A stretch of DNA of 47,928 nt from Nakamurella alba (GTDB taxonomy: Bacteria > Actinomycetota > Actinomycetes > Mycobacteriales > Nakamurellaceae), in NCBI RefSeq assembly GCF_009707545.1, contig NZ_WLYK01000020.1, positions 1-47,928 of the forward strand. Direction: 5' to 3'. Both the position numbers and the translations under genes were made by a program. Under the pieces are notes generated by a model. It did no database searches. It worked only from the letters and a program-made list of their open reading frames with translations, and was not told where the DNA came from. Below, piece after piece: positions 1 through 9,373 of this stretch. Position 1 is the stretch's first letter, and each line of letters opens with the position of its first letter.

Positions 1-139
1 AGCCGGCACCCCGACCACAGCCCCGGCACGCCCTCGACCGACGAAACCAATTCCGCAACAGCCCCTGAGTGTCGTGCGGAGGCCCGGGAAGTGGCCCGCT
101 CCGTGCGACCGCCGCTGGCCCGGGGAGCGACCGCCCACT

Positions 140-187
140 GTTCCCGGTCCCTTCAGACCCGAACACGGGGCTGGAAGGACCGGGAAC
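140..187 (-). terminator. Rho-independent-type terminator of ino1
   Basis: The arm GTTCCCGGTCC (140-150) pairs perfectly with GGACCGGGAAC (177-187). The stem continues inward with about two mismatches to a GAACAC loop (161-166). It starts 12 nt past the ino1 stop, so it most likely ends that transcript. No clear U-tract follows, as is common in GC-rich actinobacteria. The remaining bases 1-139 show no gene I can support. Confidence 0.75.
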
Positions 188-198
188 CGGGAGCAGGA

Positions 199-1284
199 TC
201 AGGCCTCGACCTCGCCGCGGATGAACTTCTCCACGTTGTCCCGGGCCTGGTCGTCGGGGAACTGCTGCGGCGGGGACTTCATGAAGTAGGAGGAGGCGGA
301 GAAGAGCGGGCCGGAGATGCCGCGGTCCTTGGCGATCTTCACCGCGCGCACGGCGTCGATGATGACGCCCGCGGAGTTCGGCGAGTCCCAGACCTCGAGC
401 TTGTACTCGAGGTTCAGCGGCACGTCACCGAAGGCGCGGCCCTCGAGGCGGACGTAGGCCCACTTGCGGTCGTCGAGCCAGGCGACGTAGTCCGACGGGC
501 CGATGTGCACGTTGCCCTTGCCGAGATCGTGGTCCACCTGCGAGGTGACGGCCTGGGTCTTGGAGATCTTCTTCGACTCGAGCCGGTCCCGCTCGAGCAT
601 GTTCATGAAGTCCATGTTGCCGCCGACGTTGAGCTGCATGGTGCGCTCCAGCACGACGCCGCGGTCCTCGAACAGCTTGGCCATCACCCGGTGCGTGATG
701 GTCGCGCCGACCTGTGACTTGATGTCGTCACCGATGATGGGAAGCCCTGCGGCACGGAACTTGTCGGCCCACTCCTCGGTGCCGGCGATGAACACCGGGA
801 GGGCGTTCACGAAGGCGCAGCCGGCGTCGATGGCGCACTGGGCGTAGAACTTCGCGGCGGTGTCGGAGCCGACCGGCAGGTAGCAGACGACCACGTCCAC
901 CTCGGCGGCTTTCAGCACGGCGACGACGTCGACGGGGTCGGCGTCGGACTCGGTGATGGTCTCCCGGTAGTACTTGCCCAGGCCGTCCAGGGTGGTGCCG
1001 CGCTGCACGGTCACCCCGGTCGGCGGTACGTCGGCGATCTTGATCGTGTTGTTCTCGCTGGCCGAGATCGCCTCCGCCAGATCGAATCCCACCTTCTTCG
1101 CGTCCACGTCGAACGCCGCCACGAAGTGCAGGTCGGAGACGTGGTAGTCGCCGAACTGCACGTGCATCAACCCGGGGACGCGGGTCGCCGGATCGGCGTC
1201 GCGGTAGTACTGGACGCCCTGGACGAGCGAGCTGGCGCAGTTGCCGACGCCGACGAGCGCGACGCGGATCGGGTGGGAACCCAT
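199..1284 (-). CDS. ino1: Inositol-3-phosphate synthase (myo-inositol-1-phosphate synthase)
   Basis: Cytosolic NAD-dependent enzyme converting glucose-6-phosphate to inositol-3-phosphate, the first step to inositol for phosphatidylinositol and mycothiol in actinobacteria. At 361 aa it has the usual length of the actinobacterial form. Visible signatures are the N-terminal dinucleotide motif [22 protein letters not shown], the [16 protein letters not shown] segment, LNVGGNMDF, and the lysine-rich SKKISKTQ near the active site. The ATG is preceded by AAGGAGA about 10 nt upstream. It is divergent from the membrane gene at 1529 and ends at a strong hairpin. Position next to DUF5318 and near rpsF/dnaB matches the mycobacterial gene order. 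Identification is firm. Confidence 0.97.
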   Translation of the reverse strand: MGSHPIRVALVGVGNCASSLVQGVQYYRDADPATRVPGLMHVQFGDYHVSDLHFVAAFDVDAKKVGFDLAEAISASENNTIKIADVPPTGVTVQRGTTLDGLGKYYRETITESDADPVDVVAVLKAAEVDVVVCYLPVGSDTAAKFYAQCAIDAGCAFVNALPVFIAGTEEWADKFRAAGLPIIGDDIKSQVGATITHRVMAKLFEDRGVVLERTMQLNVGGNMDFMNMLERDRLESKKISKTQAVTSQVDHDLGKGNVHIGPSDYVAWLDDRKWAYVRLEGRAFGDVPLNLEYKLEVWDSPNSAGVIIDAVRAVKIAKDRGISGPLFSASSYFMKSPPQQFPDDQARDNVEKFIRGEVEA

Positions 1285-1528
1285 GCTGGTGCGGTCTCCT
1301 TCTGGTGCGGTGCCGGTCCACGCGGTGCTCCGACCGGGCGGACAGCGGCCTTCGATGCGGCACGAACTACCGCAACGGTACGGGCGTAGGGGAGCGAGGA
1401 ATGACCGGCGTCACGTCTGCTGCGTCACACCCGGCTGGTCGGGGTACCGCTGCGGGGCCGTCGACGGAACCCGGTCAGCTCTCCGTTCGTTGTTCCTGCG
1501 CGGTGCAGGCAGGCGGCGGAAGGACACG

Positions 1529-1939
1529 ATGAAGCGCACGGTGATCGCGGTGCTCGGCGGGGTGCTGACCCTGGTCGGCATCGCCCTGCTGGTGCTGCCC
1601 GGGCCCGGGTTCCTGCTGATCGCAGCGGGTCTCGCGGTGCTGGGCACGCAGTTCGAATGGGCACACAAGCCGCTGGAGTACGCGAAGGTCAAGGCCGAGC
1701 AGGGGATCGACGAGGTCGGCCGCAGCCCGTGGCGGACGGTCGGGGCCGTGCTCTGCGCGCTTGCCCTGGGCGGCGTCGGGGTGCTCGACCTGCTGGGACT
1801 TTCCGTCCCGTTCGTCAACACCCTGTCCGCGGTGCTGCTGATCATCTCGGGCCTGATCCTGCTCGGAACGATCGTCTACGCCTGGCGGAAGGCGAAGGAG
1901 AAGCGGAACCGGCAGGAAGCCGACGCCGCGGCGGCCTGA
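1529..1939 (+). CDS. PGPGW-type small transmembrane protein (TIGR02611-like)
   Basis: A 136-aa membrane protein. The N-terminus is Lys/Arg then a hydrophobic helix, then VLPGPGFLLIAAGLAVL, a PGPG turn typical of the PGPGW/TIGR02611 family of putative membrane proteins of unknown function. A second pair of hydrophobic helices follows (about residues 70-120), ending in a charged Lys/Arg/Glu tail. The ATG at 1529 is chosen because GGAAGGA lies just upstream and because upstream in-frame sequence antisense to ino1 does not look coding. It is divergent from ino1 (244 bp between them) and convergent with the DUF5318 gene. No function can be assigned. Confidence 0.85.
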   Translation: MKRTVIAVLGGVLTLVGIALLVLPGPGFLLIAAGLAVLGTQFEWAHKPLEYAKVKAEQGIDEVGRSPWRTVGAVLCALALGGVGVLDLLGLSVPFVNTLSAVLLIISGLILLGTIVYAWRKAKEKRNRQEADAAAA

Positions 1940-1963
1940 GCCGCGCCGCGGGAGGTTCGCCGG

Positions 1964-2365
1964 CTACTTCGCCGCTCGCCGCCGGGAGCGCGGCACCTGC
2001 TGACCCCTGTGGCCCATCACGAAGGACGCGACCAGGTGGTTCCAGGAACAGGTCCGGCAGACCTCGACCTGGTGCACGTCGAACTCGCCGAAGGTGACGG
2101 CCATGCCCTCGAGCTCCGCCGGCACCCGGGCGGACCCGGCCATGTGCTTGATCTCGTCGCCGTAGACCCAGTAGACGTGGGTCAGGTTCTCCTTGCGGCA
2201 GACGGGGCAGCTGACGTCCGTCGGGACCCCGTGGAACTTGGCCGCGCGGACCAGGTAGGGCGAGGCGTCGCACACCTCGGAGACCGCCGTCCGACCGGCT
2301 CTGACCTGCGCGAGCAGCGCGCGGCGCTGCAGCGCATAGTCCACCAGTCCCCGTTGGGTCCGCAT
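1964..2365 (-). CDS. DUF5318 family protein (Rv0049-like)
   Basis: A 133-aa cytosolic protein with two Cys pairs, CPVCRKE and CRTCSW, likely a small zinc ribbon. It contains a middle VYWVYGDEIKHMAGSAR stretch and ends in a basic tail. This is the actinobacterial DUF5318 family, for which I know no function. It lies 20 bp downstream of the kinase gene on the same strand. TAGGCT sits 7 nt before the ATG, so it may have its own leaderless promoter rather than depend on the kinase transcript. Its place near ino1 agrees with mycobacterial order. Confidence 0.88.
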   Translation of the reverse strand: MRTQRGLVDYALQRRALLAQVRAGRTAVSEVCDASPYLVRAAKFHGVPTDVSCPVCRKENLTHVYWVYGDEIKHMAGSARVPAELEGMAVTFGEFDVHQVEVCRTCSWNHLVASFVMGHRGQQVPRSRRRAAK

Positions 2366-2384
2366 CGACGGAAGCCTACGCCGG

Positions 2385-4838
2385 TCACCTGTTGCCCCAA
2401 GCGGGGGAGCCGAACACCGTCCCGACCTCGGTGACCCGGGCGGGGTCGCTGCCGTCGGCGCCGACCGCCCAGAGGGTGGCCTGCTGACCCTGGTCGAACT
2501 GCTTGAACGCGATCCGGGTGTCGTCGGGGGACCAGATCGGGCCGGCGACCGGACTCTCGCCGTCGTAGAGCACGGTGGGATCGCCGCCGGTGGCCGGAAT
2601 GGACTGGATGGTCCTGCCGGAGGCGAACACGATCGTCTGGCCGTCGTGCGAGAACACCGGGTCCACGACCGCCACGCCGGACGTCAAGGCCACCGGCGTG
2701 GTGTCGGCCAGGCTCTGCACGTACAGCGTGCCGCTGGAGGCGCCGTTGTCCTCGGAACCCCAGTAGGTCACGCTGCGGCCGTCGGCCGAGTAGGAGACGT
2801 CGTCGATCTTGGCGACACCGTCGTGCACGATCTCGTCCTGCACGCTGCCGTCGAGGTTCACCAGCAGCAGTCGGGTGCTGCCGTCGGCGGAGGTGCAGAT
2901 CAGTGCCATCTGCTCGGCATCGGCCGGGTTCCATGCGGGACGTTGGAAACCGTCGCAGCCCTCCGGCACCCCGAAGAGCTCGACCTGCGGGCCGCTGCCG
3001 TCGGCGGCGATCGCCTGCATCGACGCCGGAGCGCCGTCGCCCGGTACCTGGAACCAGGCGATGGTCCTGCGGTCGGGGGAGATCAGCGGGTTCGGGCCGG
3101 CACCGGCCGGCTCGTTCAGCGGGAATCCCGCGGCGCCGGTCGCCGAGTTCACCGCGTACAGCCGGTTGCCCTGGCCGGCGTCGAGCGCGACGACGATCGT
3201 CGAGTCGGCGAGCGGGTTCGCCGCCTGCGGGAGCGCCCCGGCCGGCAGCTCTGTGGTGCTGGGGAACGACTGCGCTGACGACGGCGGGGTCGACGAACCG
3301 GCGGACGGCGAGGTCGGCGGATTCACGGACTGGGTGGCCGACGACGCGGGTGGGCTGGAAGGCACGGAGGACGTGCCGCCGGTCGACGGGGGCCGGGATG
3401 CGCTGCCCGTCGTCGATCCCGCGGTACCGGCCCCGGTCGTCGCGCCGCTGTCGCCGCGCTTGTCGAAAAGGTTGACCGCGTAGAGGCCACCGACCAGGAT
3501 CGCCGCGGCGACAAGCACCATGCCGACCGCGAGCAGCGTCCGGTTGCGGGCGCGGTTGTCCTTCGGTGCTGAGCCCTGGTCCGGGCCCACCATCGGCCCC
3601 GGCATTCCCGGGACGGCGGTGTCGGCCCAGTTGTTCCGCGGCGCCCCCGGCCGGCCCCCGCCGGGCGCCGGTCCCGACGACGGCACCGGTCCGGACGACG
3701 GCATCTGCCCCGAGGAAGGCATCGGTCCGGCAGGTGGTGGTCCGGCGAAGCCGCTCTGCGGCGGCGGGGGTCCGGCGAACCGGGGCGGTGCGGTCTGCGG
3801 AGGGGGCGGCCCGGTAGGAGTGCCGCCCGGCATCGCCGTGGTGGCCGCCGTGAAGCTCCCGGTGCCACCGGCCTGCGCCCCGGACCCCTGCGGACCGGTC
3901 CGGTGACCCAGCAGCCGCGTCATCGCCTCGGTCAGCGCGATCGTGGGGTCGTCACCGCCGCCGGCTCCCGCCCGGGACAGGGCCGCGCGGGCGGCGATGG
4001 CCATCGCGCGGCAGCTGCGGTAGCGATGATCCGGGTCGCGGGCGAGCGCTGTCGCCACCACCTCGTCCAGGGCCGGGGGCAGCCCGGGGACGAGGGCGGA
4101 CGGGCGCGGGGGTTCGTGGTGCAGCCGGGCGTAGACCTTGGCGGCCAGGTTCTCGCCGGGGAACGGGATGCGGCCGGTCAGCAGCTTGTAGAGGACGCAA
4201 CCGAGCGCGTAGACGTCGCACCGGCCGTCCAGCGGCCGGCCCTCGATCTGCTCCGGCGCCGCGTAGTCGATGGTCGCCACCACGCCGCCGGTGATGGTCA
4301 GCGCCGGGGCCGCCGCCTCCAGGTCGCCGAAAGCCTTGGCGACGCCGAAGTCCGACAGCCAGACCCGCTCCGGATCCCCCTCGTCGCCGGGTGCCAGCAG
4401 GATGTTGGCCGGCTTGACGTCACGATGGATCAGGCTGTGGCGGTGGGCGAAATCCAGTGCGGAGGCCACTCTCTCGACGATGTGCACGGCCCGCTCCGGC
4501 GACATCCCGGCACCGGTGCTCTCGCCGTCCTCGGCGAGCGCGAGATCGGCGTTGGTGCCGTCGATGTAGGGCATGGACAGCCACAGCCGGCCGTTCTCCG
4601 CGCCGCAGTCGTCGACCGGCACGATCGCCGGATGGTCGAGCCCGGCGACGATCTCGGCCTCCCGGCGGAACCGCTCGACGAACGCCGGGTCGGCGCTCAG
4701 GTCCGAGCGCAGCAGCTTGAGCGCGACCTGCCGGGGCAGTCGCGGGTGGCGGGCCAGGTAGACCACGCCCATGCCGCCGTGGCCGAGCTCACGGATGATC
4801 GTGAACCCGGCGAACAAGGCGCCGTCGGGGAGCGTCAC
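2385..4838 (-). CDS. Receptor-type Ser/Thr protein kinase with extracytoplasmic TolB-like propeller
   Basis: An 817-aa PknB-type kinase. The kinase domain (about residues 10-280) has an intact glycine loop GHGGMG (19-24), catalytic Lys41, HRDVKPAN with Asp140, DFG at 163-165, and AAPEQ after the activation loop, so it should be active. A Pro/Gly/Ser-rich juxtamembrane linker (about 300-425) leads to one membrane helix (about 435-457). A Ser/Thr-rich spacer and then about 280 residues of repeated TolB/PD40-like blades follow (for example LISPDRRTIAWFQ, SYSADGRSVTYWG, VFSHDGQTIVFAS). The propeller probably senses a cell-envelope ligand. The start is GTG; CACAAT 6 nt before it suggests a leaderless mRNA. 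The ligand and substrates are unknown. Confidence 0.93.
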   Translation of the reverse strand: MTLPDGALFAGFTIIRELGHGGMGVVYLARHPRLPRQVALKLLRSDLSADPAFVERFRREAEIVAGLDHPAIVPVDDCGAENGRLWLSMPYIDGTNADLALAEDGESTGAGMSPERAVHIVERVASALDFAHRHSLIHRDVKPANILLAPGDEGDPERVWLSDFGVAKAFGDLEAAAPALTITGGVVATIDYAAPEQIEGRPLDGRCDVYALGCVLYKLLTGRIPFPGENLAAKVYARLHHEPPRPSALVPGLPPALDEVVATALARDPDHRYRSCRAMAIAARAALSRAGAGGGDDPTIALTEAMTRLLGHRTGPQGSGAQAGGTGSFTAATTAMPGGTPTGPPPPQTAPPRFAGPPPPQSGFAGPPPAGPMPSSGQMPSSGPVPSSGPAPGGGRPGAPRNNWADTAVPGMPGPMVGPDQGSAPKDNRARNRTLLAVGMVLVAAAILVGGLYAVNLFDKRGDSGATTGAGTAGSTTGSASRPPSTGGTSSVPSSPPASSATQSVNPPTSPSAGSSTPPSSAQSFPSTTELPAGALPQAANPLADSTIVVALDAGQGNRLYAVNSATGAAGFPLNEPAGAGPNPLISPDRRTIAWFQVPGDGAPASMQAIAADGSGPQVELFGVPEGCDGFQRPAWNPADAEQMALICTSADGSTRLLLVNLDGSVQDEIVHDGVAKIDDVSYSADGRSVTYWGSEDNGASSGTLYVQSLADTTPVALTSGVAVVDPVFSHDGQTIVFASGRTIQSIPATGGDPTVLYDGESPVAGPIWSPDDTRIAFKQFDQGQQATLWAVGADGSDPARVTEVGTVFGSPAWGNR

Positions 4839-4948
4839 CCCAGCATTGTGTCAGCACCCGCCGTCCTGGCAGGTGCCGTTCGGCGCGCTGTGCTCGTCAG
4901 GTCCGGCGGACGGTGCCGGTCAGGTCCGGCGCACCGCACCCGGCCGGT

Positions 4949-6454
4949 TCAGCGCACCCCGCTCATCAACCGGGAGATCGGCCTGGCCGACACCGCCAGC
5001 AGCACCCCGATGCCGACCGCGACGGCCCCCAGGATGCCGAAGTACGGGGCCTCGTTGTTCACGTCGAAGAACTCGGCGAACACCCCGGAGAGCGCGCTGC
5101 CCAGGGCGATCGACAGGTAGAACAGCGCCACCATCTGGGCCGGGAACTTGCGTGGTGCCAGCTTGGTGGCCAGCGACAGCCCGACCGGTGAGAGCAGCAG
5201 CTCGGCGATGGTGAAGACGAACAGGATCCCGCACATCGCCAGCAGCGGGGTGCTGCCGGCCCCGCCGGAGGCGAACGGCAGGAACAGCAGGAAGGCCACG
5301 CCCATCACGGCGGTGCCGAGGGCGAACTTGATCGGCGTCGTCGGCTGCCGGTCGCCCAGCCGCAGCCAGATCGCGGCGAACACACCGGACAGCAGGATCA
5401 CGAAGACCGGGTTGATCGACTGCACCCACGAGATCGGCATCTCCCAGCCGAACAGGTTCCGGTCCAGCTTGTCCGCCGAGTAGATGGTCAGCACGGTGAA
5501 CTGCTGCTGGTACAGCGACCAGAACGCGGTGCTGGCCAGGAAGAGCGGGACGAACGCGAAGACCCGCTTCCGCTCGATCGCGCTCAGCGCCGGATCGCGC
5601 AGGATCACCGCGAAGTAGCCGAGCGCGGCGGCCAGCGTCACGAGAGCGACCACGTCGTCGAGGTTGTCGGCGGTCACCCAGCCGATCAGCACCACCAGCA
5701 CGATGACCACGACGCCGGCGAGGGCGATCCCGGCCATCAGCGGACGCCGGGAGGCGGGCAGCGGATTCGACGGGTGCCGGGTGATGTCCGGCAGGATCCG
5801 TCGGCCGAACGAGTACTGGACCAGGCCGAGCGCCATGCCCAGCGCAGCCAGCCCGAACCCGTAGTGGAAGCCGAGCTCGGACTGCAGCAGGCCGGTGAGC
5901 AGCGGGCCGACCAGGGCGCCCAGATTGATGCCGAGGTAGAAGAGGGAGAAGCCGGCATCCCGGCGCGGATCGTGCTCGCTGTAGAGGGATCCGACGATGG
6001 TGGTGGTGTTGGCCTTCAGCCCGCCGGACCCGATCGCCACCGCGCAGAGCCCGACCCCGACGCCGATCACGCCCGGCAGCACCGCCAGCGCGACGTGCCC
6101 GATCATGATCAGGATCGCCGAACCGAACAGCACCCGCTCGCTGCCGAAGACCCGGTCGGCGAGCCAGGCGCCGAGCACGGTGGAGAGGTACACGGTGCCG
6201 CCGTAGGCGCCGACGATGCCGGCCGCCACACCCTGGTCGATGGCCAGGCCGCCCTGCGCCACCGGGAACCACAGGTAGATGAGCAGGATGCCCTGCATGC
6301 CGTAGAAGGAGAACCGCTCCCACATCTCGACGCCGAAGATGTTGGCCAGCGACCAGGGCTGGCCGAAGAAGGTGCGGGTGCTGCCGCTCGACGGATCCGG
6401 TGCGGTGCCGACGGACGGCAGGGTCGGCGGGATCGTCGGCGGTGGCGTTGACAT
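4949..6454 (-). CDS. POT/PTR2 family proton-coupled peptide transporter
   Basis: A 501-aa major facilitator superfamily protein with about 14 hydrophobic helices. After a Pro-rich tail, helix 1 contains EMWERFSFYGM, the ExxERF-type signature of proton-coupled oligopeptide transporters. Later helices carry the family's GSGGLKANTTTIVGSLY and FFYLGINLGALVG-like PTR2 features. It should import di- and tripeptides using the proton gradient. It is transcribed alone on the minus strand, 110 bp below the kinase start. That gap holds two copies of GTCAGGTCCGGCG. CACCAT lies 6 nt before the ATG, compatible with a leaderless start. Confidence 0.92.
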   Translation of the reverse strand: MSTPPPTIPPTLPSVGTAPDPSSGSTRTFFGQPWSLANIFGVEMWERFSFYGMQGILLIYLWFPVAQGGLAIDQGVAAGIVGAYGGTVYLSTVLGAWLADRVFGSERVLFGSAILIMIGHVALAVLPGVIGVGVGLCAVAIGSGGLKANTTTIVGSLYSEHDPRRDAGFSLFYLGINLGALVGPLLTGLLQSELGFHYGFGLAALGMALGLVQYSFGRRILPDITRHPSNPLPASRRPLMAGIALAGVVVIVLVVLIGWVTADNLDDVVALVTLAAALGYFAVILRDPALSAIERKRVFAFVPLFLASTAFWSLYQQQFTVLTIYSADKLDRNLFGWEMPISWVQSINPVFVILLSGVFAAIWLRLGDRQPTTPIKFALGTAVMGVAFLLFLPFASGGAGSTPLLAMCGILFVFTIAELLLSPVGLSLATKLAPRKFPAQMVALFYLSIALGSALSGVFAEFFDVNNEAPYFGILGAVAVGIGVLLAVSARPISRLMSGVR

Positions 6455-6555
6455 GCGGCAATGGTGTCACCGACAGGGCTTTTCGGACAGATCGGTCACC
6501 CGATGGGTGGCCCGCCGACCCGGACCGGCGACGTCCCGGTGACACCGGGGCCGGT

Positions 6556-7155
6556 TCAGCCGATCGGTACGGCCTCCGGGGTCGGTGCCGGCGACGCTGC
6601 GTGACGGCGGCCTGCCGCCCGCCGTCGGAGGACCAGGGCCACCACCACCAGCAGGCCGCCCCCGAGCAGGGCGGGCTCGAGCGCCGCCGGCACCGCCACC
6701 GCGGACGCGCCGAGCCATGTCCAGAGTCCTGCCCAGGCGAGCGCGGCCGGACCGGCGATCATCAGCCAGCGTGCGGGGGACAGCCCGCCCGCCGCCCAGA
6801 TCCGTGGCAGCACCGTCCGGGCCCCGCCGAGGGCCTGGGCCGACGCGATCAGCGCACCGGCCGGTCGGCCACCGACCCAGCGCGGGGGCACGTGCACCAG
6901 CAGCCGCGGCGGCAGCGGCGAACGCCGGCCCAGCCTTCCCGCCACCAGCCCACCGGTCACCGAGGCCAGCGCCGCGATCACGGCCAGCACCGGGGCCGGC
7001 ACTCCTGATCCGGAACCGGCGGCGCCGAGCAGCAGCACCGCGGAACTGCCCGGCAGCAGCACGCCGACCAGAAGGGCCGCCTCCGCCACCAGCAGCGCCA
7101 CCACCACCAGCACGACGGGGGACGTCGGCAGGCCGGCGAGCAGATCGGTGAGCAC
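6556..7155 (-). CDS. DedA-like (SNARE-associated/VTT family) membrane protein
   Basis: A 199-aa polytopic membrane protein. The N-terminal AEAALLVGVLLPGSSAVLLLGA region resembles the acidic-residue plus PGxxxL hairpin of DedA proteins, which are implicated in lipid carrier flipping and envelope homeostasis. A basic middle segment and two further helices follow. The C-terminal tail is short and Arg/Ala-rich. It starts 3 nt after the stop of the methyltransferase gene at 7159-7821, so the two form an operon. The match is to the general family pattern only; the conserved DedA glycine/arginine motif is weak, so a divergent member or another small membrane family is possible. Confidence 0.65.
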   Translation of the reverse strand: MLTDLLAGLPTSPVVLVVVALLVAEAALLVGVLLPGSSAVLLLGAAGSGSGVPAPVLAVIAALASVTGGLVAGRLGRRSPLPPRLLVHVPPRWVGGRPAGALIASAQALGGARTVLPRIWAAGGLSPARWLMIAGPAALAWAGLWTWLGASAVAVPAALEPALLGGGLLVVVALVLRRRAAGRRHAASPAPTPEAVPIG

Positions 7156-7158
7156 GGG

Positions 7159-7821
7159 TCAGCCCGCCGGGGGAGCGATCGGTCCGCGGCAGGTGTAGAC
7201 GGTGGCCGCCGGGAAGTTCCGCCAGATCGGCCCGTCGACGGCGATCGCCCGGAACTGCTGGGCGAGCATCCCGAGCTGCCGCCGGCCGGGCGGGGCCCAG
7301 CGGGTCCAGCTGTAGGTGAACTGGGTGTACGCGCCGTCGGGGCGCAGTGCACCGGCGACGTCCCCGATGAGGTCGTGGCCCGCGTCGCCGGCGAAGGCCT
7401 GCCACGGCAGCCCGCTGACCACCAGGTCGACCGCACCGGACAGCCCCCGTCCGGCCAGCACGTCGCGCAGGTCGGCCGCCGCCGCGGTCACCACCTCGAC
7501 GTCGGGGAAGTCGGCCGCCAGTCCGGCCGCCAGCGTCGGGTTCAGCTCGATCGCGACGTGCCGGGCGGGCCGGATCGCCTGCAGTGCGGTGGTGAACGCG
7601 CCGGTGCCGGGGCCGAGCTCGACGACCACCTCCGGCGCCCGGCCGTCCGCCCGGCGGGCGATCATCGCCGCGGCCAGCGCCGGTGAGCTCGGCACCAGCG
7701 ACGCGGTGGTCAGCGGGCTGCGCAGGAACTCCCGGACGAACATGCCGGTCCGGCGCGGACGGCCCCCGGGACGGGTGCGGGTGGTGGTCTGCGCATCCGG
7801 ACGGTCCAGTTGATCTGACAT
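7159..7821 (-). CDS. SAM-dependent methyltransferase (phospholipid N-methyltransferase-like)
   Basis: A 220-aa Rossmann-fold methyltransferase. SAM-binding motif I is VVVELGPGTGAFT, followed by an acidic strand end HVAIELNP and motif IV-like VVSGLPWQAF. This order and the N-terminal FVREFLRSP segment recall PmtA-type phospholipid methyltransferases and KsgA-like enzymes. With a DedA-like membrane protein immediately downstream, a lipid substrate is plausible but is inference. The ATG at 7821 is chosen because GGAGAAGG lies about 8 nt upstream; longer in-frame sequence is antisense to the histidine kinase. It is divergent from the two-component pair. Confidence 0.82.
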   Translation of the reverse strand: MSDQLDRPDAQTTTRTRPGGRPRRTGMFVREFLRSPLTTASLVPSSPALAAAMIARRADGRAPEVVVELGPGTGAFTTALQAIRPARHVAIELNPTLAAGLAADFPDVEVVTAAAADLRDVLAGRGLSGAVDLVVSGLPWQAFAGDAGHDLIGDVAGALRPDGAYTQFTYSWTRWAPPGRRQLGMLAQQFRAIAVDGPIWRNFPAATVYTCRGPIAPPAG

Positions 7822-7975
7822 GCCGCAGACCTTCTCCGGCGGCGACCGCACGGCGCCTCCGTCGCAGGGTCCGAACCCGGCCGACGACAGGAGGACCGCA
7901 CCGTCCGTGGGCACGAGGTGGGGTCCTCCTTCCGGAGGAGGCCGGGGCCGGTGACCGGCCACTACCGTGGTCGGC

Positions 7976-9373
7976 ATGGAGGTGGTCCCGCGTACCCAGG
8001 GGCACTGGTTCAGCCGGTCGACGGTGGAGGAACCGGTGCTGCTGCCCGGTCGGCTGTCGTGGTTGCGGCTGCTGGCCGTCCCGCTGCTGCTGGGGCTCCC
8101 GCACTTCGTGTGGCAGGAGCCGCTGCCGCCCACCTGGACCGCCCTCGGCGCGGTCGCCTCCGCCCTGTTCCTGCTGGCCGGACGCTGGCCGGTGGCCGCC
8201 GCGATCGGCCAGGTGACCCTGCTGCTGGTGGTGCAGGCCTTCCACGAGGACATGCTGGCGTTCAAGGTCATGGCCAGCATCGCCGTGTTCGAGGCGGCGC
8301 TGACCAGTCCGCCGCGCCGGGCCGCGGTGCCGGCCGTACTGCTGGCCGGTGGCACCGTCTGCACGATGCTGTGGCCGCCCGCGCACGAGGCCGGCCTGGT
8401 CATCTACAAGGTCTCGCTGATGGTGATCGCGCCGGCCCTGCTCGGCGCCTTCCTCTACGCCCAGCACCGGGCGGCACGGGAGCGGCACGCGGCCGCGGTG
8501 GCCGCCGAGATGCGCCGCCGGCTGGCCGAACGCGATGCGGCGCACCGGTCCCGGGCCGCCATCGCCAGGGAGCTGCACGACGTCGTCGCCCACCACGTGG
8601 CCTCCATCGCCCTGCGCACCGCGGTGGCCCGCGACGTGCTGCCCGACCTGGACCCCGCGGCCCGGCGGGTGCTGGACGAGGTCAACGGCGCGGCCGCGCT
8701 GACCCTCACCGAGATGCGCCGGCTGGTCGCGCTGCTGCGGGTGCCGGAGCCCGGGTCACCCGGTCAGGGGCCGCGTGGCGAGCCGGTCGACGACGAGCCG
8801 CCGGTCATCTCCGAGGTCGAGATGCTGGACACCGCAAGGCTCGTCCCGGAACTGCACCAGCTGACCCGGCGGATGCGCGAGGTCGGGCTGTCCGTCGACC
8901 TCGAGCTCACCGGCGACACCGCCGACCTGGACGCCGGCCAGGCGCTGGCGGTGCTGCGGATCTCCCAGGAGGCGTTGACGAACGTGCTGCGGCACGCCGG
9001 CCGGGGCGCCGCCGTCGCGGTCCGCGTCCGGCGCACGGCTGCGGCCGTGGGGGTGACCGTCACCGACGGCGGTCCGCTCGGCGCTGCCGACGGGTCCGGG
9101 CACCCACCATCCGAGAAGCAGGCCGAGAAGCAAGCAGCAGCAGGTGATGTCGGCGGCTCAGGGGGGTACGGCCTGATCGGGCTGCGGGAGCGGGTGGAAC
9201 TGCTCTCCGGCAGCATCAGCGCCGGGCCGCACCTGCAGGGCTGGCGGGTGCACGCCCGGATCCCGGTGACCGACCCGGCGGCCGGCACGGTGACCGACCC
9301 GGCCGCCGCTGCGCCGACGGGCAGACCGTCGTCCGTCTGCGCCAAGCCGTCCCGTGCCGGGATCCCGGCATGA
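7976..9373 (+). CDS. NarL-family sensor histidine kinase
   Basis: Membrane sensor kinase of about 465 aa. Four to five hydrophobic helices fill residues 25-165 with almost no periplasmic loop. A HisKA_3 dimerisation/phosphoacceptor helix follows with IARELHDVVAHH (His about 201), then a HATPase domain with QEALTNVLRHA (N box) and GYGLIGLRERV (G box). Such kinases autophosphorylate and signal to a NarL-type regulator, which is the next gene and overlaps it by an ATGA. A GTG at 7967 is the alternative start. I prefer the ATG because TACCGT lies 7 nt before it, a leaderless layout. The signal sensed is unknown, probably membrane-linked. Confidence 0.92.
   Translation: MEVVPRTQGHWFSRSTVEEPVLLPGRLSWLRLLAVPLLLGLPHFVWQEPLPPTWTALGAVASALFLLAGRWPVAAAIGQVTLLLVVQAFHEDMLAFKVMASIAVFEAALTSPPRRAAVPAVLLAGGTVCTMLWPPAHEAGLVIYKVSLMVIAPALLGAFLYAQHRAARERHAAAVAAEMRRRLAERDAAHRSRAAIARELHDVVAHHVASIALRTAVARDVLPDLDPAARRVLDEVNGAAALTLTEMRRLVALLRVPEPGSPGQGPRGEPVDDEPPVISEVEMLDTARLVPELHQLTRRMREVGLSVDLELTGDTADLDAGQALAVLRISQEALTNVLRHAGRGAAVAVRVRRTAAAVGVTVTDGGPLGAADGSGHPPSEKQAEKQAAAGDVGGSGGYGLIGLRERVELLSGSISAGPHLQGWRVHARIPVTDPAAGTVTDPAAAAPTGRPSSVCAKPSRAGIPA

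Noticed and set aside
3903..5120. A 405-codon plus-strand frame opposite the Ser/Thr kinase
   Set aside because: It is antisense to the intact kinase domain and lacks any family signature.
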